A stretch of DNA of 64,000 nt, taken from Cliona cf. orientalis. Its lineage: Eukaryota; Porifera; Demospongiae; Clionaida; Clionaidae. A program made the translations under genes and the position numbers. The stretch lies in assembly GCA_963930775.1 (NCBI GenBank), contig OZ005689.1:24488058-24552057 (forward strand). The letters run 5' to 3'. The notes under the pieces are model-generated. The model did no database searches. It saw only the letters and a program-made list of their open reading frames with translations, and was not told the DNA's origin. Shown piece after piece: positions 34,336-44,300 of this stretch. Position 1 is the stretch's first letter; each line of letters opens with the position of its first letter.

Positions 34336-35362
34336 ACACAGCAGTTTCGGTATACCGTAAATCTGGAAATTTTCATTGCAAAAGTATTTTCGTAGTCGAT
34401 GGCGGCTACGAAAATTAGCATGCACTATTAACCGATTATGCGCCAAGATGCAATGCATGCGCATGACCCCTGGTAGCCAAATTAATTAAACGTCAACGCC
34501 CCCACGTATACCGTGTGACTAAAACTGGTCATAACCGCTCATCGTTGAGAGTTCTCTATGGACAACTTGTGACCAAGGAGCAGTACGAAGACTGGAGTAT
34601 TCATCGGTGAAAGCGAGAAGATCGTAGCTCGATCGTAAGTCGAGATACCCACGCGATAACCGAACAAGTGATTGGCGTTGTTCGCTTGCATGTGATCCAT
34701 AAAATATTAATTGCTTCATCGTATTTTAGCTTAGTATGAGCCGAATGTTGTTATATAGGACATTGCAGTAAGTATTACGGGGTACAGAAGCAAACACTAG
34801 GCAGTAATCACTCGTTAGTACCCGTATAAACATTTTTATGTTTTTAGGCTTTTGAGTGCTTCCTAATGATGCCCACCCGTGAAGGCTGTTGAATAAAAGA
34901 GCTACTAAAGGATGCAATATGGACTTGTGATCATGGTATGTCAGTTGCCTAAGTGCTAGTTCAGGCATGCACAGTGTACTGGCAGATAGACTTCAGTTGT
35001 TTCCTTGACATGTGTACCAACATAGGAATTGTATGTGCATGTATGTAGTCTTGTTCACCATCTACAAAAGAAAGGGTGGGTGTTGGTTTTAATCGTACTT
35101 ACATAGGAGAAAGCCAATCTAGTAATGACTACATGGCAGCCTGCAACACGAACTTATGATGAGGTGTAAACATAGCTTGTATTCACAAGGTCATAGCTCT
35201 TCTACATGTATGTATGTACATACTTTTCTATGTTTCATTTTATTAATCCCTTTGATGTGCTGATCATTTGAATGTATTAGACTATGCCATGGGTATACCA
35301 TAACAGAGCCAGGGATGATTTAGTGCATGTTTTTGTAGGATTTTTTCCCTTATGATGAAGTA
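34336..35362. other. mostly non-coding stretch
   Basis: It contains one TTAACCGATTATGCGCCAAG word at 34429-34448 that matches the left end of the TTAA-flanked element at 43136, with no partner end found, so it is likely a truncated relative. A 66-residue minus-strand frame at 34519-34719 has no recognised family. Confidence 0.4.
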
Positions 35363-35472
35363 TGAAAGGAACACATCCAACGCGTATAAGAACACATCAA
35401 ATACGTAACAACATATCCAACGCGTACAAGAACGCATCCAACGTATACAAGAACACATCCAACGCTTCATAA
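35363..35472. repeat. minisatellite, about 20-bp CATCCAACGCGTATAAGAAC units
   Basis: About five imperfect copies of a unit like ACATCCAACGCGTACAAGA. Confidence 0.85.
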
Positions 35473-35488
35473 CGATATACAATGGAGC

Positions 35489-35662
35489 AAAAATCCAAAC
35501 ACTTGTAGTCCCGCTTTTGGTTTCACATAGGTTGGTAGGTATACATGTATAAAGAATCACAGAAAACATAGATGGCAAAATCCAAATACTTGTAGTCCCG
35601 CTTTTGGTTTCACATAGGTTGGTAGGTATACATGTATAAAGAATCACAGAACGCATAGATGA
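35489..35662. repeat. tandem duplication, unit 87 bp
   Basis: AAAATCCAAACACTTGTAGT at about 35490 recurs at about 35577 with the following CCCGCTTTTGGTTTCACATA and GGTTGGTAGGTATACATGTA, nearly identical between the two copies. Confidence 0.9.
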
Positions 35663-35899
35663 CAGCAAATCCATGCCACTATGTACAAGAATGGCCGTCT
35701 CCTTTGGGCATAGAACTGTTACACATGTTTTGTACATATCAAGTGATCATAATTAAAGAGTATTGTGAAATTAAATGTTTACTTTTAAATTTTAGCCAAC
35801 TTTTCTTGACTATCCATGGCTGCCATGCACTTAAACTCATACTGGACATCAGGCCAGTCAATAATAATCATTTGAGATGTGCTATAGCATAACTATGTA

Positions 35900-36486
35900 T
35901 CATCATCAGCATCAGCATGGTCACCATTATCACTGTACCAGAGTCTATGGTGTCAGCATTACGGGATACAATTGGTAGCGTTTCAGGAGCTTGTTCTTCA
36001 TCATCAGTAGCGTTGTCATCACTTTCATCATGTGGTTCACATCTTGCACACGTTCCGTTGTTATGGGGATTACTACAATTGCCTTTACACTTCACCTAAA
36101 ATTACAAGCCTTACACATTCTATAACAGTTCCTACATCCTGCAGTTGACCCATCACCCTTGCAACCACATCCCTTACTAGCAACAACAGCCTTTTTATCA
36201 TTGGTTCATTGACTCTCCACCCATATTCTCTTGGATTAATAGGTTCATTATTTATACAACCAAATACAGTTTCTAGGACGTACTCAGATCTCAACATATG
36301 AGCACCAAGTGTAGGCACAAGCAAACTTTCATGGTCCTTACTCCCTGTAGTACTATAAAAGCACACTCTCCTAGTGAAATCATGCCAATCAGATAGTCTA
36401 CTTAAGGGAAGTACTTTATCGTATGCTAACCACTTTAATAATTGAAACTTTTCATTGGCTAGAGATGACATTAGGGATGCATGCAA
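35900..36486 (-). CDS. unrecognised Cys-rich protein fragment
   Basis: Reading starts at MHASLMSSLANEKFQLLKWL (36486) and continues with LVPTLGAHMLRSEYVLETVF, an EYGWRVNEPMIKRLLLLVRD helix, and, after 36090, a cysteine cluster CKGNCSNPHNNGTCARC followed by an acidic tail (DESDDNATDDEEQ). The 133-residue frame runs to 36085 and the cysteine part is in an overlapping frame or next exon. The pattern of a YGW motif followed by a short Cys cluster is reminiscent of C termini of some invertebrate transposon proteins, but no family can be named. Upstream exons were not found. It is a candidate partial gene only. Confidence 0.35.
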
Positions 36487-36808
36487 TGAAGCAATAGCCT
36501 CACTATTAAAATTAATAAAGTTTTGTGTTTAGTCAAGTACACTGAACAAACTAATCCACGCATCCAAGTTGATTTTATGTACCACATACCCCTCTATTCC
36601 CATCACTGTTGCAGATTGTGTATATATAAATGCCTTGTTGCCAGAAATGCCCTATGGAGCAGCGGACATCCATATGTTTGCATTATACAAGCCCTTGAAT
36701 TAGTAATTACAAGCGTACAAGAAGTGATGAATATCATTATAAATTTCGTGATAGACAAAAATCAACTTATTTATAATTATAATCAGGCCTTTGTAGGCTC
36801 CTACGATG

Positions 36809-37457
36809 TAATTTACCGTGTTTATGCTAATAGAACGCATGATCCAATTACCGCAAGAAAATTCAATTCCAGGAATTTTCTGTATTCTATTAGAACGGAA
36901 GCGACTGCCTGTAACTATTTTCTATGAATCCAATTAGCGCAATAGTGCTAAGGTGAGGCTATTGCGCATGCTCAAACCGCGTGCTGCACGGTTAAACCAC
37001 ACCTGCTTGGTAATGAACCGTTCTGGATATCTCGCTCTGTCTCTCGGACTCGTTGCTAGCTATAGTTAACCAAATCGCAAGTGTCGTTCGTCGTTCATGA
37101 GAGTACTAAACTACACTCGGGACTGACCTTAGTTGGAACTGCACTAAGTCCAGCAGCCAGGGGCCTCAGGCTGCGATCAGCACGATTCAGTGGCATCGTT
37201 AACCATGCGGTGCGGCTGTCAGAAGGCCTTTCTCAGGCTACCCTCGTGATGATCGGGGCCAGGGGCACAGGTACGATACCATCGATAGCCACTATTCGTC
37301 GTCGCTCAAAGCTATGCTAATTGTTCTATCACAACGCAACATCTAATTAACGCAAGAAAATTCACTTCCTGGAATTGTTTTGACTCTAATTGTGCGCAAA
37401 CCAGATTTGAAATTATTTTTTTTGCTTGCGTTCTATTAGCATAAACACGGTAATTTA
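36809..37457. mobile_element. MITE with perfect 24-bp ends and 7-bp target duplication
   Basis: The 24-bp left end 36816-36839 (starts CCGTGTTTATGCTAATAG) is the exact reverse complement of 37427-37450. The word TAATTTA lies directly outside on both sides (36809-36815 and 37451-37457). Subterminal GCAAGAAAATTCA words occur near each end. Length 635 bp without the duplication. The perfect ends suggest recent insertion. A 79-residue open frame in the middle (37081-37320) has no recognised product. Confidence 0.85.
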
Positions 37458-38067
37458 AAATAGGTAGATAGTACCTTCAGTTGCCATTTGTGATAAAATA
37501 ATGTAGTCCACAGCAGATCAGTGCAGTTCAACAATGATACTTGACACTTGACGGCTAAATCTAGCTACTGATGGATGATAACTACACTAAAGTAGCCTAA
37601 TCTCAACTATTTTCAATCTAAATAGTCAACAGACTTGATCTTGACACTCGCAGCAGTCCTGTCGACGATTCAGGGCCTCAGCTGTAGACCAGTTCAAAGG
37701 TCATGACATCACTAACTGCTGAGTCAGCAAAAATTCTGCAATATTGCTGAACTTTGCCCTTGCAAAGTAAAATTTTAAAATGGCGATGAAGTAAGAATTA
37801 GGCTAGATCTATGAGGTTTCATAGCTAAATAAGTAGTCTAGATGATCGGAAGTTGGAATTTTAGGATACTAGTGATGCAAAATCGTGCAAGTTTAAAGGC
37901 ACTTCAGCAAAAATATATTGCTGTCTATGGACAAGTTGATCAAGTATGTTTGCTAAAATAGTAAATTCTGTGCATGCAGTATGGATAGTCGTAAATCATC
38001 AGGAGCTTCCTTTTATGTATCAACGAAGTCTAGATGATCGGAAGTTGGGTAGTTTGTTGTTTTGGTT
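37458..38067. other. non-coding stretch with a short dispersed repeat
   Basis: No gene was recognised. The 70 bp at about 37897-37967 (containing GGCACTTCAGCAAAAATATA) recur almost identically at 39005-39075, and GTCTAGATGATCGGAAGTTGG occurs at about 37838 and 38029. Confidence 0.5.
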
Positions 38068-38068
38068 T

Positions 38069-38273
38069 ATCCCCATAGAGACACCCGGTTTGGAAACCTT
38101 TTCTTACCACATGTAGTACATAAAGTGTAAAACCTAGAAGCAGTGCATGTGATGCTGGGTTTTTAATATTTATCCCCATAGAGACACCCGGTTTGGAAAC
38201 CTTTTCTTACCACATGTACATAAAGTGTAAAACCTAGAAGCAGTGCATGTGATGCTGGGTTTTTAATATTAAC
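38069..38273. repeat. tandem duplication, unit about 102 bp
   Basis: TATCCCCATAGAGACACCCG followed by GTTTGGAAACCTTTTCTTAC starts at about 38069 and again at about 38171; the two copies are nearly identical and both end with GATGCTGGGTTTTTAATATT. Confidence 0.9.
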
Positions 38274-38389
38274 CCCTTTGCCAACAAGTGTAACCAATAG
38301 CTACTAGTATTATAACCTACTGCCACACCCTGCGGCCACGTGGATACGCGGCGCGCATGCAGTAGTGGCTTTGCAGATTCGTGGCTAGA

Positions 38390-41300
38390 ATGGAGTCTGA
38401 AGATGCACTCTTGGGTAGTTATGACTCTGAGGCCTCTGCTAATGATAGCCAAAGTGAAACAATCCTGAGTGAAGACGATGATCTGGGGGCTGAAAAGGCC
38501 ACTCTGGAGTCTGGAAAGCCCTTTCCTAAGGATGTGACAAAAATTAGAGACTTTCTATGCCAGGGGGATGAATGGCTGGGGGAAGGCCCATAAAAGTGAA
38601 ATTGACGTTGCAATGACAACCACAGGACTTGAGCTGTCCCAAATCAAGGTATCATTAACCGTAGCTCATTCCGGGTTACTGGAGGTCAGCGGCCTGCATC
38701 CATGCTTGAGTATCTTGTACATTAATATAAATAGAACTGGATTAGGAGGAAGAATATGAGGAGAAAAGCCCTTGAAGACGAGGTGGAGGAATCACCTGTA
38801 CGCAAGAAGTGCAGAATTACAGCCTGGAAGAGGCATTTGCAAAAGTATGCATCGACAGAAGGTTCGACTACTACAATAGTGTTAAGGTACCATTAAATTG
38901 CGTGGGCGTGAGCGTGGGGATTGGCTAATTCAATTAGCGAATTGTGAGGGGCGTGGCCGAAGAGGCCATACGAGTGCTTTTGGTCGAAGGTGGGCGTGTC
39001 CAGAAGGCACTTCAGCAAAAATATATTGCTGTCTATGGACAAGTTGATCAAGTATGTTTGCTAAAATAGTAATTTTGTCCAGTGGGCGTGTCCGTGGACA
39101 CCAGTCGGCCAGGGATGATTATGTGCGTGTAATTAGCAACCGGAAGTGGCCCCTGAAGAAAACACCGGTAATTGCCCACATCAAAGCAAGATCAAAGCAT
39201 TCTTTCTTAACTATTAACCGCAACGACTTATTATACACTAAGTAGAAAAAAAAAAAGAATTTAATGTAATTAAATAATGTTTGAGACTCTGGGAAGCCAT
39301 TCATGACAAACTATTGATATGAGCACGCAGAATGGATCACACCTGGAAATTTCTTGGAAGCGGAATTTTGATTCACACCTTAGAATTACTGGAATTTTCT
39401 GGTCCGTAGTCAGTAACCATCGGCGCATGCGCATTGCGCATGACCTATTGAAACACACGCTCGTTCTATATGGAGCGCCATAGTGGACAGTAGTCAACAG
39501 CTCTCGTTCTGTAACTAGAAATATGGCGCAGTCGAACGAAAAAGGAGCGTCGTACAGTGTTCATCATTCTGTGGTTACTGTCAACAATGGAGCTGGTGGT
39601 GGTGTCACGCTGGGGCAAGTTTACCCTCGGAGCGGAGTGACTCAGGCTGCTGGTCGTGTTGTTGTCACCCCGTTGACCTCTCGTGAGGCGAGTCAAATCT
39701 CTTCTGCGGTACGTCCACATTCCCTAGTTAACAAAGTGCTGATAAAAGCTTTTGTAAAAGGCTGTAAGAAAGATTTCAAGATGTTCACCATTAGAAACAT
39801 CAATACACATGAAGTTACCTCTGTTGATAAGCTTCGGCAAGTGATAAAAGGTCAACTGGGTGATGAAGTGACTCAGAACAAATTTGATGTGGGTTACTTA
39901 CAAGGTGCTAATTTTGTGACCGTGAGGAATGCAGAAGATCTTGTAGAGGTATGGATGAATATCCAGAAGGGCATAAGTGTAATATTGTGGTGTGATGGTC
40001 TTAAGAAGATTGGAAAGTCTAGTCAAGCCTGTAGAAGTCAAGCTATAAGCAGCAGTGATAGCTCTGATGATGATGACGGTGCGAGCAAAAAGAGGAAAAA
40101 GAAGTCAAGGAATGATGATGTCGAAGATAACAGGAAAAAAAGGAAGAAAGCTGACGAGAGAGACAAGAAGGTACAGGACACAATTGATTTGCTATCTGAA
40201 AAGCATGGAGATAAAACTTACACGCCAATGCAGTACCGTGTGTGGTCGGAGATGCATATAGGGGGTGTACATTCGAGCCTAGATAACCCTCCCAATTCAA
40301 CCATGTTTCATCGAGCTGGTAGTGGTGGTCCAAGGAAGAAAAATCACACATCAGAGATTGCCTCAGCCATTGGAAGCTTGACAAATGCTCTATCGCCCAA
40401 GCTGGTGACACCAAGTTCTGGAAGCACATCTGGAAGTGCATGTAGTCCTGCCAAGCTTATCGATAACCGTGGCAAGTGTTACAAACAACTGTCGGAGCTA
40501 AAGAGCTTGTTTGAGTCACAGAAGAAGAATACACTTCAGAGCGATCTGTGATCTTGGGAATGTTGAAGAAACTAGTTTAAGGGGCCATCTGAAATGCAAA
40601 CTGCTATGAACCACTGTTGTTTTGTTGTAACAATAATTTTAATGACAAGAACAATGTACAAAGTTGGTAATGCTATTATGAATCATACATGTAACCCTAA
40701 GTATAATAGCTATCATGTCAATTTCTGTGCTGCAATAATAAAGTTATCATTGTTACTCTACATCATATCCACAGTTAGAGATGTGGCCAAGGCAATCTTG
40801 GGCAGTGACAGATGAAAACATCATAGCTAGGAGTGCTCGTGGCATTGATGATGTCTCAAACACCATGTTGTTTTGCTTCATCACACTCTTAACCTGGCTA
40901 AATACTCCTTCAGCGGGGTTGAGGTCGGGTGAATATGGCGGGAGAAAACACAATTTTGCTCCAGCTCGATTTTCAATAAGATCAGTCACTTTCTCCACAT
41001 GGTGGATACTGGCATTATCCATAATAACTACGGATCGTGGATTGATACCGTCGAAAGGGTTTAAGTGAGGTAAAAGGACATCTCTGACAAACTTAACAAA
41101 CCGTTTACCATTCATCGTTCCTTCAGTAATGAGCACATCGTGAATGCCATCTAGAGACAGTACAGGTATAGCTGTATACCTTGTACCCCTAACCAGCAGC
41201 CTTTGATCACAAATGGGAATACCCCTTACACTGTACCCGTACTTCCTTGTGGCATGACGACGATCACAACCTGTTTCGTCAAGCCAGACAAGCATAGCTG

Positions 41301-44300
41301 GATCATAAACAGAGATTTCTGCCATGAAGCGTGCCCTTAAAATGTCAGACCGTTGTATTGCCACTCTACTCATTGCCTGACGAGTGCACCCCATGATCTT
41401 CAACGTACGACAAATTGTTGGCACACTGACTAAAACCCCAAAGATATCATATAACTCATCTTGTAATTCCTGCAGATAAATGCCAGGATTAGCAAGAACA
41501 AGCCTTAAAAGTGTTGTCTGTTCGAACTCCCCCATCAGCGCTCTTGGTCCATTTCTTTTCTTCTTTGGTTGGACATCACCAGTCAGCCTGAACAGGGATA
41601 TTATTATAGCGCCAAACTGTGCGCTCTGAAACGGTCAAGAGGCACGCTATCGAGGATGGCGTGTGGTTTGTAGTTAGATGAAGCCACACGGCTCTCCAGC
41701 GCAAGTCGACAGAAAACGGTAGAGGCATCCTGAGAGACAGCGATAATTTCGAATTTACCGGCTAAACGTATTTACTCACCTATTGCGCATGCGTAAAATT
41801 TAAATCCGAGCCCAGCGCTGCACTGACAACCGACCTGAAAATCCCAGTAAAGATATCACACTAAGTGTTTCCCCATATGTTTGTATAGGGAAGCCATGCG
41901 TTTGCAATGTTTTCCGCCCACGCGCTACGTGAGGGGCGGGGCCACGCGCGCACATAAACGTGACGACCTTTACCCAATTTCATCAAAATTGACGTATAGG
42001 TTGCCTGCTTGCATTGTATGGCTATACTATGCTTCCAGCTCGATTATATGGATGTTTCCGGACATTTTTTTTCCTGCTTAGTGTGTGGTCTCCTTGTTAA
42101 ACACTAAGTAGAAGATTTCTGCAATAAGTAATGTTTGGGAGAATTGGGAGCACTTGGGGAGATAATTTTTATATGGGCACGCAGAATGGATCGAAATACG
42201 AGAATTGATGACAGATTTTTTTGATTCACACCTTAGAATTAAAGTTATGGCCCTTTGAAGTTTTCCCATATGTTTGTATAGGGAAGCCATGCGTTTGCAA
42301 TGTTTTCCGCCCACGCGCTACGTGAAAAACAGGGAATACCCGTGGTGTGCATTATTTAGAAACTTTTTCAAAATTGCAGTATAGGTTGTTTGCTTGCTTT
42401 GTATGGCTCTACTGTGCATCCTAGGTGTATTATGTGGTTTTCTGGACAATTTTTTTTCTGCTTAGTGTTCTGGTTGCCTTGAAAAAAAAAAAAAAAAGCT
42501 AATTAGGCCTAATTAAGCATGTGGGCGTGTTCCTGGCACTGTGTGGAGTGTGTGCGTGTGTGTTAATGCAGGTTTTATTGCTTCCGATTGGGCGTGGCTT
42601 CACAGGCCAGTGCTTGGATATCAGTGGCTGGGACTTGGCTGTGGCGATAGGTGGGCGTGTCCCGGAAGCTGTGGTGACCTTTGAACCCTGCGAGGAGGCC
42701 TTTAAGGGCGTGGCAGGAGGTCAAAGGTGAGGCCATGTCAGTTAATGAGGCACTGTACTCCGGTGCGATCGAGGAGACCGTACGGCTGGACAGAAGCTGA
42801 CGATAGTTTGAAGCGGATGTGGTTGCGATGACGTGTTGTTACCCTGCCCACACAGGAAACGAGGTGAGCTCTTGCGTGGGCGGTGTGGCAGAACGGCCTT
42901 GAAGTGTTTGTGTGTGTTTTGGCCTTGAGGAAGCAGTGTGTTTTAATTGGGATTGATTGTGGACATCCGGTGGCAAGTCGGCACTTGATTGAGAATGGTG
43001 GCCCTTGAGCCACAGGGTGGTGCTGTTTTGGGCTTGGCCTGGCCCCTCCCTTCCGGCTCGGCTTCCGGTCCATTGAGGATATTAAATGAACACTTCCGGC
43101 TCTAGCAGCCACACCCCTGAGACCTGGGCAATTAACCGATTATAGGCCAAGAGGTCATGACGTCATACGTATTGCAAAAGCCGAATTGTATTCAAGAAAG
43201 TATAGTGACACAAATAAAGTGTCTTGTACAGCATAGCAGCACATCTACACAGCCAGTACAGGCCTTCATGATATGTAAGACAGGTAGCTGCTACATTCTA
43301 GTACGCCGCTAGGGCGCTACTATAAGCTACAAACATACACAAAAGCTTATAAGCTTACTAACCTCCATAATGGCCGCCGTCTTCGAGTCGCTCCCAGGTA
43401 AGCGCTTGGCTCTGTTGAAAAGCTCGTCATATCTGTGTAGGTATAGACCTAGTCTAACTATATACTTAGCGACAGAGCTGTAGCTCCTGCCCTGTGGTAG
43501 AAAACGTACCGCTCTCGTACCCGGATCGATCGCCATTATCGTTGATCTTCACAAAAACATTTTTAGTAGCGAGCGGTAGGTTGGGCCAACCGTGACCTCA
43601 CACCACAGGTATGCAAGGGAGGCCCCCTAGTAGTCATAGACAGGAAGCCAAAGCTATGGCTTCTCGTTCTTTGGAATGTAGGCGGTGCCATAGCGCTAAT
43701 ATAGCTGTACTGACGCCAATTGGCGTCAATGGCATATAATCGGTTAAAAGGGCGTAGTTACACAGCATGCACTTCACTTATGACTTTGATGTGGTTTAGG
43801 TGTCATATTCCCCACCTCATGCCCACGCAATTTAATGGTACCTTAATTAAATCAATTCTGTGTAAAACTGGTAGAAGGGAAAGAAGCTCTGGGCATAAGC
43901 CATGCTTTTTTCAACAAAAAAGCTAGTGCTGCCTACAAAGAACTTTCGAGTAGTGAGAAAGAGAAGCTTGAACAGGAGGTCCCATCTGAGTATATGAGCA
44001 AACAAGTTCAGCGCAGAGTTCAGAGGATATTCAAAAGTATCCAAAATCAGGTTAGCTGTAATACTTATTCTGCCCTTAAAATCTCATCTGTAATGTAATA
44101 ACTCCACCCATTGATTGAAAGTATATTAGCTGTGGATATCTATACAATTAACTAGAGGTACTGAATGCAGAAGGGATGATACTTGTTACAACCACGCAAG
44201 CAAATCTTAGACAACTACATCTACTAGGAAAACTTGAAACCTTTTATTGCTTGTGTTTTTAAAAATACAGAGTAATAAAGGCATGCGTAATACTATGTAT

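Larger units (their letters stand above)
39235..42083. mobile_element. two-gene IS630/Tc1-like element
   Basis: The left end CACTAAGTAGAAAAAAAA (39236) is answered by TTTTTTTTCCTGCTTAGTG ending at about 42083. It holds a plus-strand 342-residue gene and a minus-strand DDE transposase, convergent. A deletion derivative at 42101-42469 reproduces both ends (the GCACGCAGAATGGATC word near the left and CCCATATGTTTGTATAGGGA near the right). A TA target duplication could not be confirmed because the insertion lies in a homopolymer. Confidence 0.7.
38886..43842. mobile_element. piggyBac-like TTAA element carrying nested insertions
   Basis: The ends are GGTACCATTAAATTGCGTGG at 38886 and, inverted, GGTACCATTAAATTGCGTGG ending at 43842. 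Both are flanked by TTAA (38882-38885 and 43843-43846). An uninterrupted 1013-bp relative lies at 53572-54584, which shows this copy is about 1 kb of native DNA plus insertions: a 3.2-kb IS630-like unit at about 39235-42475 placed in the A-run, a 608-bp TTAA element at 43136-43743, and a short duplicated piece at about 39005-39095. Non-autonomous. Confidence 0.85.

Noticed and set aside
34427-34448. Isolated TTAACCGATTATGCGCCAAG terminus as a full TTAA element
   Set aside because: No matching opposite end was found within about 1 kb, so only a truncated relative can be claimed.
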